A stretch of DNA of 52,797 nucleotides from a virus: positions 1 to 52,797 of the IMG/VR virus record IMGVR_UViG_3300023179_000145; one strand, written 5' to 3'. Below are positions 40,953 through 49,141 of this stretch, one piece after another. The translations under genes and the position numbers were made by a program. Below the pieces are notes generated by a model. It made no database searches. It was not told the DNA's origin and was given only the letters and a program-made list of their open reading frames with translations. Every line of letters starts with the position of its first letter. Positions within the stretch are counted from its first letter, which is position 1.

Positions 40953-41405
40953 TCACACTGTAATATCTTCCATACCGGCAGTTCTTAGTCTTACCACATG
41001 GCCCATTTGCCACTGTTTACTATCCAAGCCTTTAAGAATGCCCAGCCAGCGATTGCGTAGCAATGCTACTTCGTTGATGATGGTTTCAAAGTCTACAACT
41101 TCGTCCTCACCGTCGGCATACTTTTCAGCATCACGAGAAGTAAGTGCCCGGGCATAGCCTTCTAGATACTTCTGGAAATGTTTCCTGCGTATCTTGCGTA
41201 GTTGTATGTTGAGATAGTTTAGAATAGCTTCAATCTCTTGTAGTTGATTGAAGCGTTGTTCTGTAATACCAGGCAAGGCCGTGATGTTCTTTTCTAGCAC
41301 ACCTGAAATTTTACAATCTCGTTTGGCTAGATCCAGTTCTGCTTCGTAATGATCAATAAAATCAGGAATAGCCGCTAAGTTGGCCACTACTCTGCTGTAC
41401 CACAT
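40953..41405 (-). CDS. uvsY: UvsY-like recombination mediator (cyanophage type)
   Basis: The 150-aa helical protein has IPDFIDHYEAELDLAKRDCK, FNQLQEIEAILNYLNIQLRK and NEVALLRNRWLGILKGLDSK. UvsY in T4 loads UvsX on gp32-coated DNA. Position directly after uvsX and the acidic gene, and remembered likeness to cyanophage UvsY, support the call, but similarity to T4 UvsY itself is weak. It starts at the base where the next gene upstream ends. Confidence 0.62.
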   Translation of the reverse strand: MWYSRVVANLAAIPDFIDHYEAELDLAKRDCKISGVLEKNITALPGITEQRFNQLQEIEAILNYLNIQLRKIRRKHFQKYLEGYARALTSRDAEKYADGEDEVVDFETIINEVALLRNRWLGILKGLDSKQWQMGHVVRLRTAGMEDITV

Positions 41406-41677
41406 CAGTTTTCCCAGTCGTCTTCGTGATCATCTTCTTCTTCATCGTCCTCAACGTCTTCTTCATCCTCGTAGCTTTTGTCATTGTCAAGATATGCTGT
41501 TAAAGCACGTTTGATATCCAAATCACCTTTGAATGTGTTTTTGATATCATCCACATCACAGTCATTGTCAATCAAGATCGCAACTATAGTTTCTGCTGCT
41601 TCGTCACGATCAACTGTGTTTACATACCTCTTGAGTTCTGACCAAAGTTCGCTGGCCACTGCTACTGCTTCATTCAT
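41405..41677 (-). CDS. Small acidic protein between uvsX and uvsY
   Basis: The 90-aa protein starts MNEAVAVASELWSELKRYVN, with ILIDNDCDVDDIKNTFKGD, and the last 25 residues are nearly all Asp and Glu (DEEDVEDDEEEDD). It overlaps uvsX by 4 nt and uvsY by 1 nt. An acidic tail like this could contact gp32-like or DNA-binding partners or mimic DNA; the function is unknown. I recall it in the same place in cyanophages. Confidence 0.7.
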   Translation of the reverse strand: MNEAVAVASELWSELKRYVNTVDRDEAAETIVAILIDNDCDVDDIKNTFKGDLDIKRALTAYLDNDKSYEDEEDVEDDEEEDDHEDDWEN

Positions 41678-42729
41678 TCTACTGTTTCCTCCTGGGTACT
41701 TACCTCTTCCTTATGATTTCCAAAATCTGCAATAGCACGATCCAAACACCCTTCGTCATTGGCTTCCCACTTTTTGCGAAACTTCTTGATAATCTCACCA
41801 TCGCTGGTAACAAAAACTAGGCTGTTGCCTTCTTTTGTCAGCAGGTTGCGTTTTTCCATAAGATCAACCATGCCCGAATATGGACTCATGCCTGTTTCAT
41901 AAGGAATCTTGACCTGCACACCTTCAAAGGGTTTTGCATAGCGTGTTTTCATTACCTTGCAAGCAGCACGGATACCCATGACATCTGTAATCTTGTTGCC
42001 ATCTTCATCTTCTTTGAGTTTGAGCTTCTTCATGGCCACAACAATTGAACTGGCATAGATAAAACCTTGACCTCCGGAGATCTTGTCATCTGGATCAAAC
42101 ATATCCTGACTTGCATAGGTGTGATTGGTACACACAAGTCCTACATTGTAACTACCAAACATGTTTACACAGTTACGTACCAAACTGGTAAGTGCCTTGG
42201 GTTTACGACCCATGTCGCCTTTCATGTCGCCTGATTCAAATTGATTTACATCAGTAGGTGTGAGCAACATGCCTAGTGAATCAATCACAAACATGACTTT
42301 GGGACGATCAGTTTCGGGCAGGGCCTTGTAGTCGCTCATGAATGTGGAGATAGTTTTAGCTACGTCGTCAATCATGGCCATACTTAATTTAAGCAGTTTG
42401 CTATCACTGGTATCCACACCTAGTGCCTTGAGCCAATCTTCATCTAGAGCATTTTCACTATCCACTAGCACCACATAAATGCCTTGTGCTTGTGCATTCT
42501 TAATAATGTTACCGGAACAGATGTAACTTTTGCCTGCGCCCGACTCACCGGCAAACACAGTAACCTTGCCCAGTGGAATTCCTTTATTAAAATCTCCAGA
42601 GATCAAGTAGTTTAGAGCATAGTTGCCAGTTGATACCCAGTCTGTGGGATCGTTAAACCCAATGCTCAATCCTTCGATTGATTTGGTAATTTCCTTGCGG
42701 AATTTACTTACGTCAAATGGTTTACCCAT
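41674..42729 (-). CDS. uvsX: UvsX RecA-like recombinase
   Basis: The 351-aa protein performs strand exchange in recombination-dependent replication. It has Walker A FAGESGAGKSYICS near 60, VVLVDSENALDEDWL, Walker B VMFVIDSLGMLLTP, and the loop region DMGRKPKALTSLVRNCVN, with KISGGQGFIYASSI. The tail is acidic (HKEEVSTQEETVE). No intein here, unlike gp41 and uvsW. The Shine-Dalgarno is TAAGGTGAT. Confidence 0.95.
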   Translation of the reverse strand: MGKPFDVSKFRKEITKSIEGLSIGFNDPTDWVSTGNYALNYLISGDFNKGIPLGKVTVFAGESGAGKSYICSGNIIKNAQAQGIYVVLVDSENALDEDWLKALGVDTSDSKLLKLSMAMIDDVAKTISTFMSDYKALPETDRPKVMFVIDSLGMLLTPTDVNQFESGDMKGDMGRKPKALTSLVRNCVNMFGSYNVGLVCTNHTYASQDMFDPDDKISGGQGFIYASSIVVAMKKLKLKEDEDGNKITDVMGIRAACKVMKTRYAKPFEGVQVKIPYETGMSPYSGMVDLMEKRNLLTKEGNSLVFVTSDGEIIKKFRKKWEANDEGCLDRAIADFGNHKEEVSTQEETVE

Positions 42730-42745
42730 ATATCACCTTAAAATG

Positions 42746-42775
42746 TAAAAAACACAGAGGGGTTCCCCTCTGTGT
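42746..42775 (-). terminator. Rho-independent terminator after gene 32
   Basis: An 11-bp perfect stem (ACACAGAGGGG with CCCCTCTGTGT, 2 nt between) is followed on the minus strand by a T run. It ends gene 32 transcripts before uvsX, which allows gp32 to be made in larger amounts. Confidence 0.92.
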
Positions 42776-42792
42776 GATGCTGCTGCTGTTGC

Positions 42793-43788
42793 TTATTGCT
42801 TTTGGCGAGCGCGGATCATAGCCAAAATGTCTTCGGCCTTTTTGTTGCCTTCGGCTGGTTTAGATACCGGTGCTGATGCTGTGGATGGTTCATCATCAAA
42901 GTCCGTTGCCACTGGTGCTGTAGATGCTGACGCCTTCACTGCTGGTTTTGCAACTGGGGTATCTTCATCCACATCCGGTGCTGCTGCTGCTCCAACTGGG
43001 GCACTCATTCCAGCCGGGCGGTAGTATTGCCCCCAACGTTCAGCATCAAATGGTTGGCCATCTATGCTGGCTTCGAACATCTCTTTGATCACGTTGAGTT
43101 CTACTGCTGTGGGCTTCTTGGGCAAAAAGGTACTGAGATCAAACAGGCCATATTTTTCAATTGCTGCTTGTTCAGCTTCAGTAAGTGCAGATTCCTTACG
43201 TGCCCACTTAGAAGTGTTGTAATCAGCATAGTTGCCCTTTTGGGTCTTGGCAATACGGAAGTCCAGGCCAGCTGCGTAATCAGTTGGCAAGTTTTCCAAT
43301 TCAGGATCCATCAATGCACCTTTGATAATTGCAAAGATTTGAGGTCCGATCACAAACTTACGGATAGGATTTTCTGGAGTTTTGTCATCTGCAAGAGGAT
43401 TGTCACGCACAAACCCTTGATAGATGTAGCTGCGCTTTTTCCAATACTTACGGCCCATTTCTTCAAGGCTCTTGTCCTTGAACCAAGGACGTACTTCAGT
43501 AAGGATTGGGCAAGTTTCTCCCCACATTTCCATACAAGGTACTTGTACCATAACTTGTTTGGATTCCATTTCTCCTTTAATACCGTTGAAGGGCAGTCGG
43601 ATCATGGCTCGTTCGGCCCAGAAGAATGTGTTTTTGGAGTTACCATCCGGTAAGAATCGGAGATTACAAGATTGTCCTTCTTCAAGATTCCAATGAGGAT
43701 AAATGGAGTTGTCTCCGCCGGAGGATTGCCCTCCTTGTTTGTTTTCTGCTGCCTGTAGTCGTGCTCGAATTTCGCTGAGTGTTGCCAT
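42793..43788 (-). CDS. 32: Single-stranded DNA-binding protein gp32
   Basis: The 331-aa protein coats ssDNA in replication and recombination. The N-terminal basic arm (MATLSEIRARLQAAENKQGG) is followed by the OB-fold core with NLRFLPDGNSKNTFFWAERA, VPCMEMWGETCPILTEV (two Cys of the zinc site) and KKRSYIYQGFVRDNP. A flexible Ala/Pro/Asp-rich acidic tail ends IRARQKQ. This is the gp32 domain order, and it lies upstream of uvsX and a terminator. Confidence 0.93.
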   Translation of the reverse strand: MATLSEIRARLQAAENKQGGQSSGGDNSIYPHWNLEEGQSCNLRFLPDGNSKNTFFWAERAMIRLPFNGIKGEMESKQVMVQVPCMEMWGETCPILTEVRPWFKDKSLEEMGRKYWKKRSYIYQGFVRDNPLADDKTPENPIRKFVIGPQIFAIIKGALMDPELENLPTDYAAGLDFRIAKTQKGNYADYNTSKWARKESALTEAEQAAIEKYGLFDLSTFLPKKPTAVELNVIKEMFEASIDGQPFDAERWGQYYRPAGMSAPVGAAAAPDVDEDTPVAKPAVKASASTAPVATDFDDEPSTASAPVSKPAEGNKKAEDILAMIRARQKQ

Positions 43789-43842
43789 ATTGTGTTGCCT
43801 TTCTATGTTGCGTTAATATGATTTAAAAATTTAAGTGTGATC

Positions 43843-44529
43843 TTAAATGCTGCCTACAAGGTTATTATACACAGCCTTGTCTGTGTTTCCTACGAGATTG
43901 GTTGAATTGCTTTTACATTTGTTGCCGTGATATCTAGCATAGTTTCTAAAATCAAGTTTCAGATTACAATGCAGACAGATTTTTTGTTCAACATTGATAT
44001 GTTGTTTTCCAAAAAACGGATTGTTCTTACCAACTGGCCTAAAGGCAGTTGGATTTATTGTTGGACAATTATCACCATGCCACCGAGCATAGGTATTAGA
44101 GCCTACTGTGATGTTACAATGTGGACAAGTTATTTGTTTTTGCTTTTTGCCAAACATAGGATTACCTGGACCACTATTATTTAATTTGGCTTTTGCTCGA
44201 TTCTCAGGCTTACGCATGGCAATGTTACCCAGTAGATTGATTGGTGGAGCCATGCTATCATGTTTGTTCAACCACTTGCTATCCTCGACCACGTGCATAC
44301 GTTTGAGCACACGTTCTTCCCAGACTCGTGATTCGGTAATGCTATTGAATGTACGGCGAATTGTTCTCACAGATGGAGCACCGTGCTGTCGCACAAATTG
44401 TTTTACATGATTACTTGAAGTGGTGTAAGGGTTCCAGAGATCTGTGGGATCACACCCTTTTGCGTATCTGACTCCGTAGTACCATTTGTCTTGGTCGGGC
44501 CAGCCAATGAGATATGTATATGGTTTCAT
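43843..44529 (-). CDS. GIY-YIG-like homing endonuclease with NUMOD3 and two zinc fingers
   Basis: The protein is about 228 aa from MKPYTYLIGWPDQDKWYYGV, the usual start of this GIY-YIG-like family, with the YYGxR motif and catalytic Glu region VWEERVLKRMH. NUMOD3-like GPGNPMFGKK and NNPFFGKQH separate two fingers, CPHCNITVGSNTYARWHGD plus NC and CLHCNLKLDFRNYARYHGN plus KC. In-frame starts at 44598 (ATG) and 44610 (GTG) would add a QLDR-repeat tail. It sits between gene 32 and the 516-aa gene and is free-standing. Confidence 0.85.
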   Translation of the reverse strand: MKPYTYLIGWPDQDKWYYGVRYAKGCDPTDLWNPYTTSSNHVKQFVRQHGAPSVRTIRRTFNSITESRVWEERVLKRMHVVEDSKWLNKHDSMAPPINLLGNIAMRKPENRAKAKLNNSGPGNPMFGKKQKQITCPHCNITVGSNTYARWHGDNCPTINPTAFRPVGKNNPFFGKQHINVEQKICLHCNLKLDFRNYARYHGNKCKSNSTNLVGNTDKAVYNNLVGSI

Positions 44530-44532
44530 TCG

Positions 44533-44580
44533 TTGCCTATCTTTTTGCCTATCTAGTTGCCTATCTAGTTGCCTATCTAG
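44533..44580 (-). repeat. 12-bp tandem repeat upstream of the GIY-YIG gene
   Basis: There are four units of TTGCCTATCTAG (plus-strand sense; the first unit ends TT) and a fifth degenerate one. It is 3-periodic without stops in the HEG frame, giving QLDR repeats if translated from an upstream start. It lies between the late box at 44623-44630 (CATAAATA on the minus strand) and the ATG at 44529. Confidence 0.85.
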
Positions 44581-44630
44581 TTGCTTACGGAAGGGCATGC
44601 CACTACACACCCTTCTTTGTTTTATTTATG

Positions 44631-46181
44631 TCATTCGAGCAAACTCAATAATTTTATTCTTGCCAATTGTGCTTCGTAGATGCCACCCGAACACTCTGCT
44701 AGGCCATGCACAGGACAGTAGTGATTCTCCATGGTGTAGTTGCATTCAGCCAGTGGTTCTTGTGTTTCAAAAGTGGCTGTGTTATCACCTTCGGCCACTG
44801 GTGCTACTTGATCCGGAGGAGGTGCTTGAGCTGGAACTGGTTCCGCTGCTGGTTCCTCAACTGGTACTGGCTCAGTCACTGGTTCAGATGGTTGTTGTAA
44901 CGCATTAGACAGTTCAGCCAATTCTGGTATATGGTCTTGGTTACGATCAATCCAGGCTTGCACCAGCGGCACAGCATCTGCTGTGGGATCTTCGTCAGCC
45001 ATGGCACTCAGTTGATCAAACAATGCATCGTCACCAATCAAGTCATACAACACATCTATTGCATCCTCGGCATCGGGCCCCAGTGTTTGCGGCTGGCTCA
45101 TCCACATTTTGAGTTCAGATACCTTTTCGGGGGTATCAGGTACAGCCCAAGTTCCTTCTACCAATCTAGCAGCCCACGATTCAAATATCTCTGCTTCTTT
45201 CATGACCTGTGCTTCCTTCTGTATTCGTGCCAACATAGGCAATGCTTGTTCTATTCTAGGATCAATACGTGTTTCGATAAACATTTCACGAAGATCTTCC
45301 ACAACCATATCAGAATCACTGATCTCTGCTGGTTGCCATGATTCAAAATATTTCTGATAGCCGCGACTATTGGCCATATGTTTTAGATTTTGATTGAGAC
45401 GTTGATAGTATTGATCAGTTTCGGTTACTAGTATGGCAGCGGATCCTTCGTACACACGACCTTGTTGTGCTCTGCGGAATTGGCTTAGGGTATTAAGTTG
45501 GCTTACAGTTTCAGAAATATGTTGTCCACGCATGTCGTAAGGATTGCCACCTTGGCGCACATGTTCCACCATGGCCCGACCACCAGCTAGTTTACGAAAT
45601 GGCAAACGGAAACGTTCGCCTTCGGCAGTTTCAATAAACAAACTTTCCACATAGCGATAACGCTTGTCACCTTCTACAATGGGTTTGGAATGCTTGATCA
45701 TGAGTCTAGCATCAGTGGGTTCACCTGAATAACTGACTTTTCGTGTACCGTAAAAACTCTCTGTAAGTGCTGCTTGACCAGCAATGGCATACTTGAGTCT
45801 GCTGATATTGTCCAAACTAAATCCGCCACGTACTTTGCTGGTTCGGATAGCAAAGTTTTTAAGTTGTTCTAAGAATCCTGTTTCACCTGCTTCTGGATCG
45901 CCATACCAGGCTTTTTTATCTTCTGGGTCCATGGTACGACCCAGATTGTCCCCAAAATACACAGTCATGCCGCCGGTTTGATCCAGTAGAATGACCATGG
46001 TTCCGTAGTTCTTGCCAGTGGGTCCTACCCAATCAAAACTAAACATGTCTGCTTCAGACACATCAGGAACTCCGCGTTCGTTTACAGCGGGTTTTCCGGT
46101 CTTGGTACTAAGTGCGTCAACATCAAAATCACGTGTGATTAAGAGATTGTTGAGTTCGTTTGCAATTGAATTTTGTGCCAT
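44631..46181 (-). CDS. Conserved large protein beside terminase, probable virion or head protein
   Basis: The 516-aa protein starts ANELNNLLITRDFDVDAL and has FSFDWVGPTGKNYGTMVILL, GFLEQLKNFAIRTSKVRGGF and FRLPFRKLAGGRAMVEHVRQ. From about 420 a Pro/Glu/Ala-rich linker (EPVTEPVPVEEPAAEPVPAQ) leads to a Cys/His-rich end CNYTMENHYCPVHGLAEC, likely a zinc site. I recall homologues in T4-like cyanophages, unnamed. An ACTAAATA late-like box is 4 nt before the ATG. Confidence 0.78.
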   Translation of the reverse strand: MAQNSIANELNNLLITRDFDVDALSTKTGKPAVNERGVPDVSEADMFSFDWVGPTGKNYGTMVILLDQTGGMTVYFGDNLGRTMDPEDKKAWYGDPEAGETGFLEQLKNFAIRTSKVRGGFSLDNISRLKYAIAGQAALTESFYGTRKVSYSGEPTDARLMIKHSKPIVEGDKRYRYVESLFIETAEGERFRLPFRKLAGGRAMVEHVRQGGNPYDMRGQHISETVSQLNTLSQFRRAQQGRVYEGSAAILVTETDQYYQRLNQNLKHMANSRGYQKYFESWQPAEISDSDMVVEDLREMFIETRIDPRIEQALPMLARIQKEAQVMKEAEIFESWAARLVEGTWAVPDTPEKVSELKMWMSQPQTLGPDAEDAIDVLYDLIGDDALFDQLSAMADEDPTADAVPLVQAWIDRNQDHIPELAELSNALQQPSEPVTEPVPVEEPAAEPVPAQAPPPDQVAPVAEGDNTATFETQEPLAECNYTMENHYCPVHGLAECSGGIYEAQLARIKLLSLLE

Positions 46182-46199
46182 GGTGTATTTAGTAGACTT

Positions 46200-47768
46200 C
46201 TACATCATTACAGAGATGAACGGATAGGGTTCAATAATTTCGGATTCATGGTCCCGCATCTGTGTGTCCAGTTCTGTATAGAAGTTCTGCAAGGTAACCA
46301 ACATACGCACAGCCAGGATCATGGCCATAATCAAATCGTCGGTTTCGCCGGGTTTGGCCGCATAACCGGTGCCATGTGCCACAAAATTCTTGAGTTCGCT
46401 GATCAAACTGGCACTGTTTACTCGCATGCGCCCCGACTCGATCAGGTTCTTTAGTTTGGAACAAGCAGCAAGTTTGTTCTTGTTTGTGGTGTTGTAGCCC
46501 TTGCGGAATCTGCGTGAACTAACACTGGCAGTATCACTGAGGAAGTAGCCCTTGATGTTTTCTTCACCATATTCCTGAATGGAGATCAGGGCAGCTTCAC
46601 CAATGGTGTTGTTTTCTACTGAGTAGTAGATGCTCTTGTCATCGGCTACAGTTTCATATATGTGTTTGATGATGTCGGCCATGATGCGGACTTGTTCAGG
46701 AATAGGCGTTCGGTTATGTCGCCATTCACCTACTTGTCTTGTGGTGTTGGCTTCCAAAATCTGTATAGCAGCAGGGTCGCCACCAGTGCCTAAGCTGGGG
46801 TCCAATGCCACAACATACACTTGATCTCGGCGTATGGGCTCATACCAACGCACTTGTCCTGTTCTATGTATAGGATCCTGGGACGCAAGATCCAACAGCT
46901 TGGCAGGAGCAATAAGTGTTTCATCATTGATAATGAATTCACAATTCATCTCACGGCGGAATCGATCGTCGCCCAACTGTGCTCGCATTGATTCGCCCCA
47001 GGCCGCATCACGGTCTGGATGGTCTTCCCAGTAGCTGCGATAGGCCTTGAATCCGTTTATTCCCAACTTGGTAGGATTGCCGTACTCATCTTCGCACTTG
47101 TTGGCCCCTTTCCACAAGAAAGCAAACTGATCTTCGTCCGAGTTAGGAGTTGATGTGATGATGGCTTTACCACCAGTGGCCAATGTGGGCGATATGGATG
47201 TCCAAAACTCTTTGGCTATGGTAGGACGCACATACGCAAATTCATCTGCGTACAGCAAGGTAATACTCATACCACGACCAGTTGTTTCTGTTGTGGTAGC
47301 TGAAACTATTCGGCTGCCGTTTTCAAAGTCTATGGAACCTTTGTTGTAGTTTGTGGCACCTGCTCTGATGTGATCCGGGCATAGTTCATATGCAAAACGA
47401 ATACGTTGCATGATTTCCTGAGCACCTGTGTATTTGTGTGCTGCAATTAGGATTGTTGAGTCTGGCACAAACATAGCGTACCACAGGATGTAACCAGCAG
47501 CACTGGTTGATTTTCCTGTCTGCCTAGGCATCATGGAGATTGAATATCTATTGTGATGATAGGTATCAATCAGTTTTTTTTGATATTCAAAAGGATGATA
47601 CAGCATCTTGCCTTGAGTAGGATGCTGTATATAGAAGAAGTGGTCCATAAAATAATGCGGACCTGTATCCGGGTCGGCGCATTTTAAGAACTCTTCTAGT
47701 TGTTCTTCTGTGAATTTTTGACGACGATGTGGTGCCTTGACCAGTACCCCTTCAATTGGTTTTGCCAT
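46200..47768 (-). CDS. 17: Terminase large subunit gp17
   Basis: The 522-aa packaging motor ATPase and nuclease. ATPase: Walker A MMPRQTGKSTSAAGY near 80, Walker B LLYADEFAYV, coupling motif ITSTPNSDED. RNase H-like nuclease: VVALDPSLGTGGDPAAI, SVENNTIGEAALISI and the late Asp of ETDDLIMAMILA. It is near full length for T4-like phages. No intein is present. Confidence 0.95.
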   Translation of the reverse strand: MAKPIEGVLVKAPHRRQKFTEEQLEEFLKCADPDTGPHYFMDHFFYIQHPTQGKMLYHPFEYQKKLIDTYHHNRYSISMMPRQTGKSTSAAGYILWYAMFVPDSTILIAAHKYTGAQEIMQRIRFAYELCPDHIRAGATNYNKGSIDFENGSRIVSATTTETTGRGMSITLLYADEFAYVRPTIAKEFWTSISPTLATGGKAIITSTPNSDEDQFAFLWKGANKCEDEYGNPTKLGINGFKAYRSYWEDHPDRDAAWGESMRAQLGDDRFRREMNCEFIINDETLIAPAKLLDLASQDPIHRTGQVRWYEPIRRDQVYVVALDPSLGTGGDPAAIQILEANTTRQVGEWRHNRTPIPEQVRIMADIIKHIYETVADDKSIYYSVENNTIGEAALISIQEYGEENIKGYFLSDTASVSSRRFRKGYNTTNKNKLAACSKLKNLIESGRMRVNSASLISELKNFVAHGTGYAAKPGETDDLIMAMILAVRMLVTLQNFYTELDTQMRDHESEIIEPYPFISVMM

Positions 47769-47788
47769 AGTCAGTTAGTTATACAAAA

Positions 47789-48598
47789 TCAGTCTGATCG
47801 GCCACATTTGGCTCGTTTGGTTTGGGTGAGTTTGCCAAAATCCACAGGCCATTCTTGTCCTGGATTGAGTTCTTGGGCACTTGGCGGAAATGCAAATTGT
47901 ACACCAGCTGCTTGTTGAATCTGTGAGATAGGCAAGCGGAATCGGGTCAAATCATTGCCCAAATTAGGATAAGGTGCCGTGTGTGGGAATGCCCACCCTG
48001 CTGTTTCATTGGTTTGATTGTTGATCACAATCTTGTAGAACCCATGTGGAACTATTACCCCGGCTCCAATCTTTTTGTCTTGTGCATTGTACACTGCACC
48101 TACATAGATGGTATAACTTTGATTATGTTGTACTGCCCATCCACGCACACTGGTTTCCAGCAATTTCCATATACCTCTGTTTAGGCTACCTGCTTGTGGA
48201 ACCATATTGGTCATCAAGAATGATTCATATTCCACTTGTGGATCCCAGCTTAGGTCACCGTCGGGGCTCATATGGCCTTTATCGTAACCAGTGCCGGCGT
48301 AGTCATCAGGAGTGGCACCATTTTTCACTGATTGGTCAGTGGCGAATGCATTGGTTCTCGCTACACATCCTAATGCATTTGGTGGTGTAAGTTCGTAGGT
48401 CACATAGCGTGGTATTTTGGCAACAGGATCATAGCCCACGAGATATGCTTGTCTACATATAAGTTGTGTACCCGTAGTTAATGGGAACCCATAAGGAGCA
48501 TGCACCTGACATGCTTGTGGCGGATTGGGTGCGCGTTGTGTCCACGCATATGCTGTGGCTACAAGAGAGATTAAAGAGATTACCAAAAGTTTTTTCAT
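47789..48598 (-). CDS. Secreted DNA/RNA non-specific endonuclease (NUC1-type, beta-beta-alpha metal)
   Basis: The 269-aa protein has a signal peptide (MKKLLVISLISLVATAYAW, likely cut after AYA). The nuclease core has YDKGHMSPDGDLSW (DRGH-type motif with catalytic His), then TNMVPQAGSLNRGIWKLLE (metal-binding Asn and the N-x3-W-x2-LE pattern), and YTIYVGAVYN. Four or more Cys could form disulfides in the periplasm. It could degrade DNA outside the cytoplasm, for example incoming phage DNA or debris at lysis. It is unusual beside the terminase gene. Confidence 0.88.
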   Translation of the reverse strand: MKKLLVISLISLVATAYAWTQRAPNPPQACQVHAPYGFPLTTGTQLICRQAYLVGYDPVAKIPRYVTYELTPPNALGCVARTNAFATDQSVKNGATPDDYAGTGYDKGHMSPDGDLSWDPQVEYESFLMTNMVPQAGSLNRGIWKLLETSVRGWAVQHNQSYTIYVGAVYNAQDKKIGAGVIVPHGFYKIVINNQTNETAGWAFPHTAPYPNLGNDLTRFRLPISQIQQAAGVQFAFPPSAQELNPGQEWPVDFGKLTQTKRAKCGRSD

Positions 48599-48607
48599 AT
48601 TATGTGT

Positions 48608-48814
48608 TTATGCAATAAAAGAATGTGCTAAGGAAATACGCACAATATCCACAGCCGCATTTGACTGCCCATACGGAACTAGCACACTGGTAGTTGTGGT
48701 CACAGCAGTGTTAGAAAAAGTAGCCACAATTGCGGGAGTTATGGCCCCGATGGCTGTGGCAAATATCTGCACATTGGTAGCACGACTGGTGTCAGTGAAG
48801 TTTTCAGCAGCCAC
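48608..48814 (-). CDS. Small virion-like protein, start damaged or non-ATG
   Basis: 68 aa from a GTG: VAAENFTDTSRATNVQIFAT, then an Ala/Thr/Val-rich strand region and SNAAVDIVRISLAHSFIA. In frame upstream the reading STGRVDI is blocked by TGA, with no ATG. One base more near the ATG at 48840 would give a 76-78 aa protein starting MN-STGRVDIVAAE. So a 1-nt frameshift is likely, natural or from assembly. Composition is like the proteins at 49907 and 10377. Confidence 0.6.
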   Translation of the reverse strand: MAAENFTDTSRATNVQIFATAIGAITPAIVATFSNTAVTTTTSVLVPYGQSNAAVDIVRISLAHSFIA

Positions 48815-49134
48815 AATATCAACTCGACCAGTTGATTCATGTCATCCTCGCCATTGGGTTGCGTTATAAAATAATCCTGCTGTGTTTCTGCATCATTGTG
48901 ACCTTGGCTAAGACTTAAATGATGTGCAGGAACATGGCCGTCTTGATCAGGAACATTTAGTGAATAGATATTGTTCACATCTACTGCTTTTTTTAATAAT
49001 TCTAATTTGAGTTGCAATGGTGGTACAAAGCGTTGAGGTGCAAGGTCGCCTTCATTGTTATTGACTTCTGTTGATGATTGACGTTCTAGATCAATTACAT
49101 CGGCTAAGTTTCTTAAAAGTTCGGCGATTTTCAT
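48739..49134 (-). CDS. Hypothetical protein, 131 aa, probably with out-of-frame C-terminus
   Basis: It starts MKIAELLRNLADVIDLERQS, with APQRFVPPLQLKLELLKKAV, VDVNNIYSLNVPDQDGH and QQDYFITQPNGEDDMN. The last 30 residues (LVELILWLLKTSLTPVVLPM) overlap the next small gene in another frame and look like chance coding. The acidic QPNGEDD may be near the true end. The protein resembles minor capsid-linked proteins of marine phages only in size; the function is unknown. Confidence 0.6.
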   Translation of the reverse strand: MKIAELLRNLADVIDLERQSSTEVNNNEGDLAPQRFVPPLQLKLELLKKAVDVNNIYSLNVPDQDGHVPAHHLSLSQGHNDAETQQDYFITQPNGEDDMNQLVELILWLLKTSLTPVVLPMCRYLPQPSGP

Positions 49135-49141
49135 AATATGA

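Noticed and set aside
44533-44580. CRISPR array
   Set aside because: Units are 12 bp, directly adjacent, with no spacers and no cas genes nearby.
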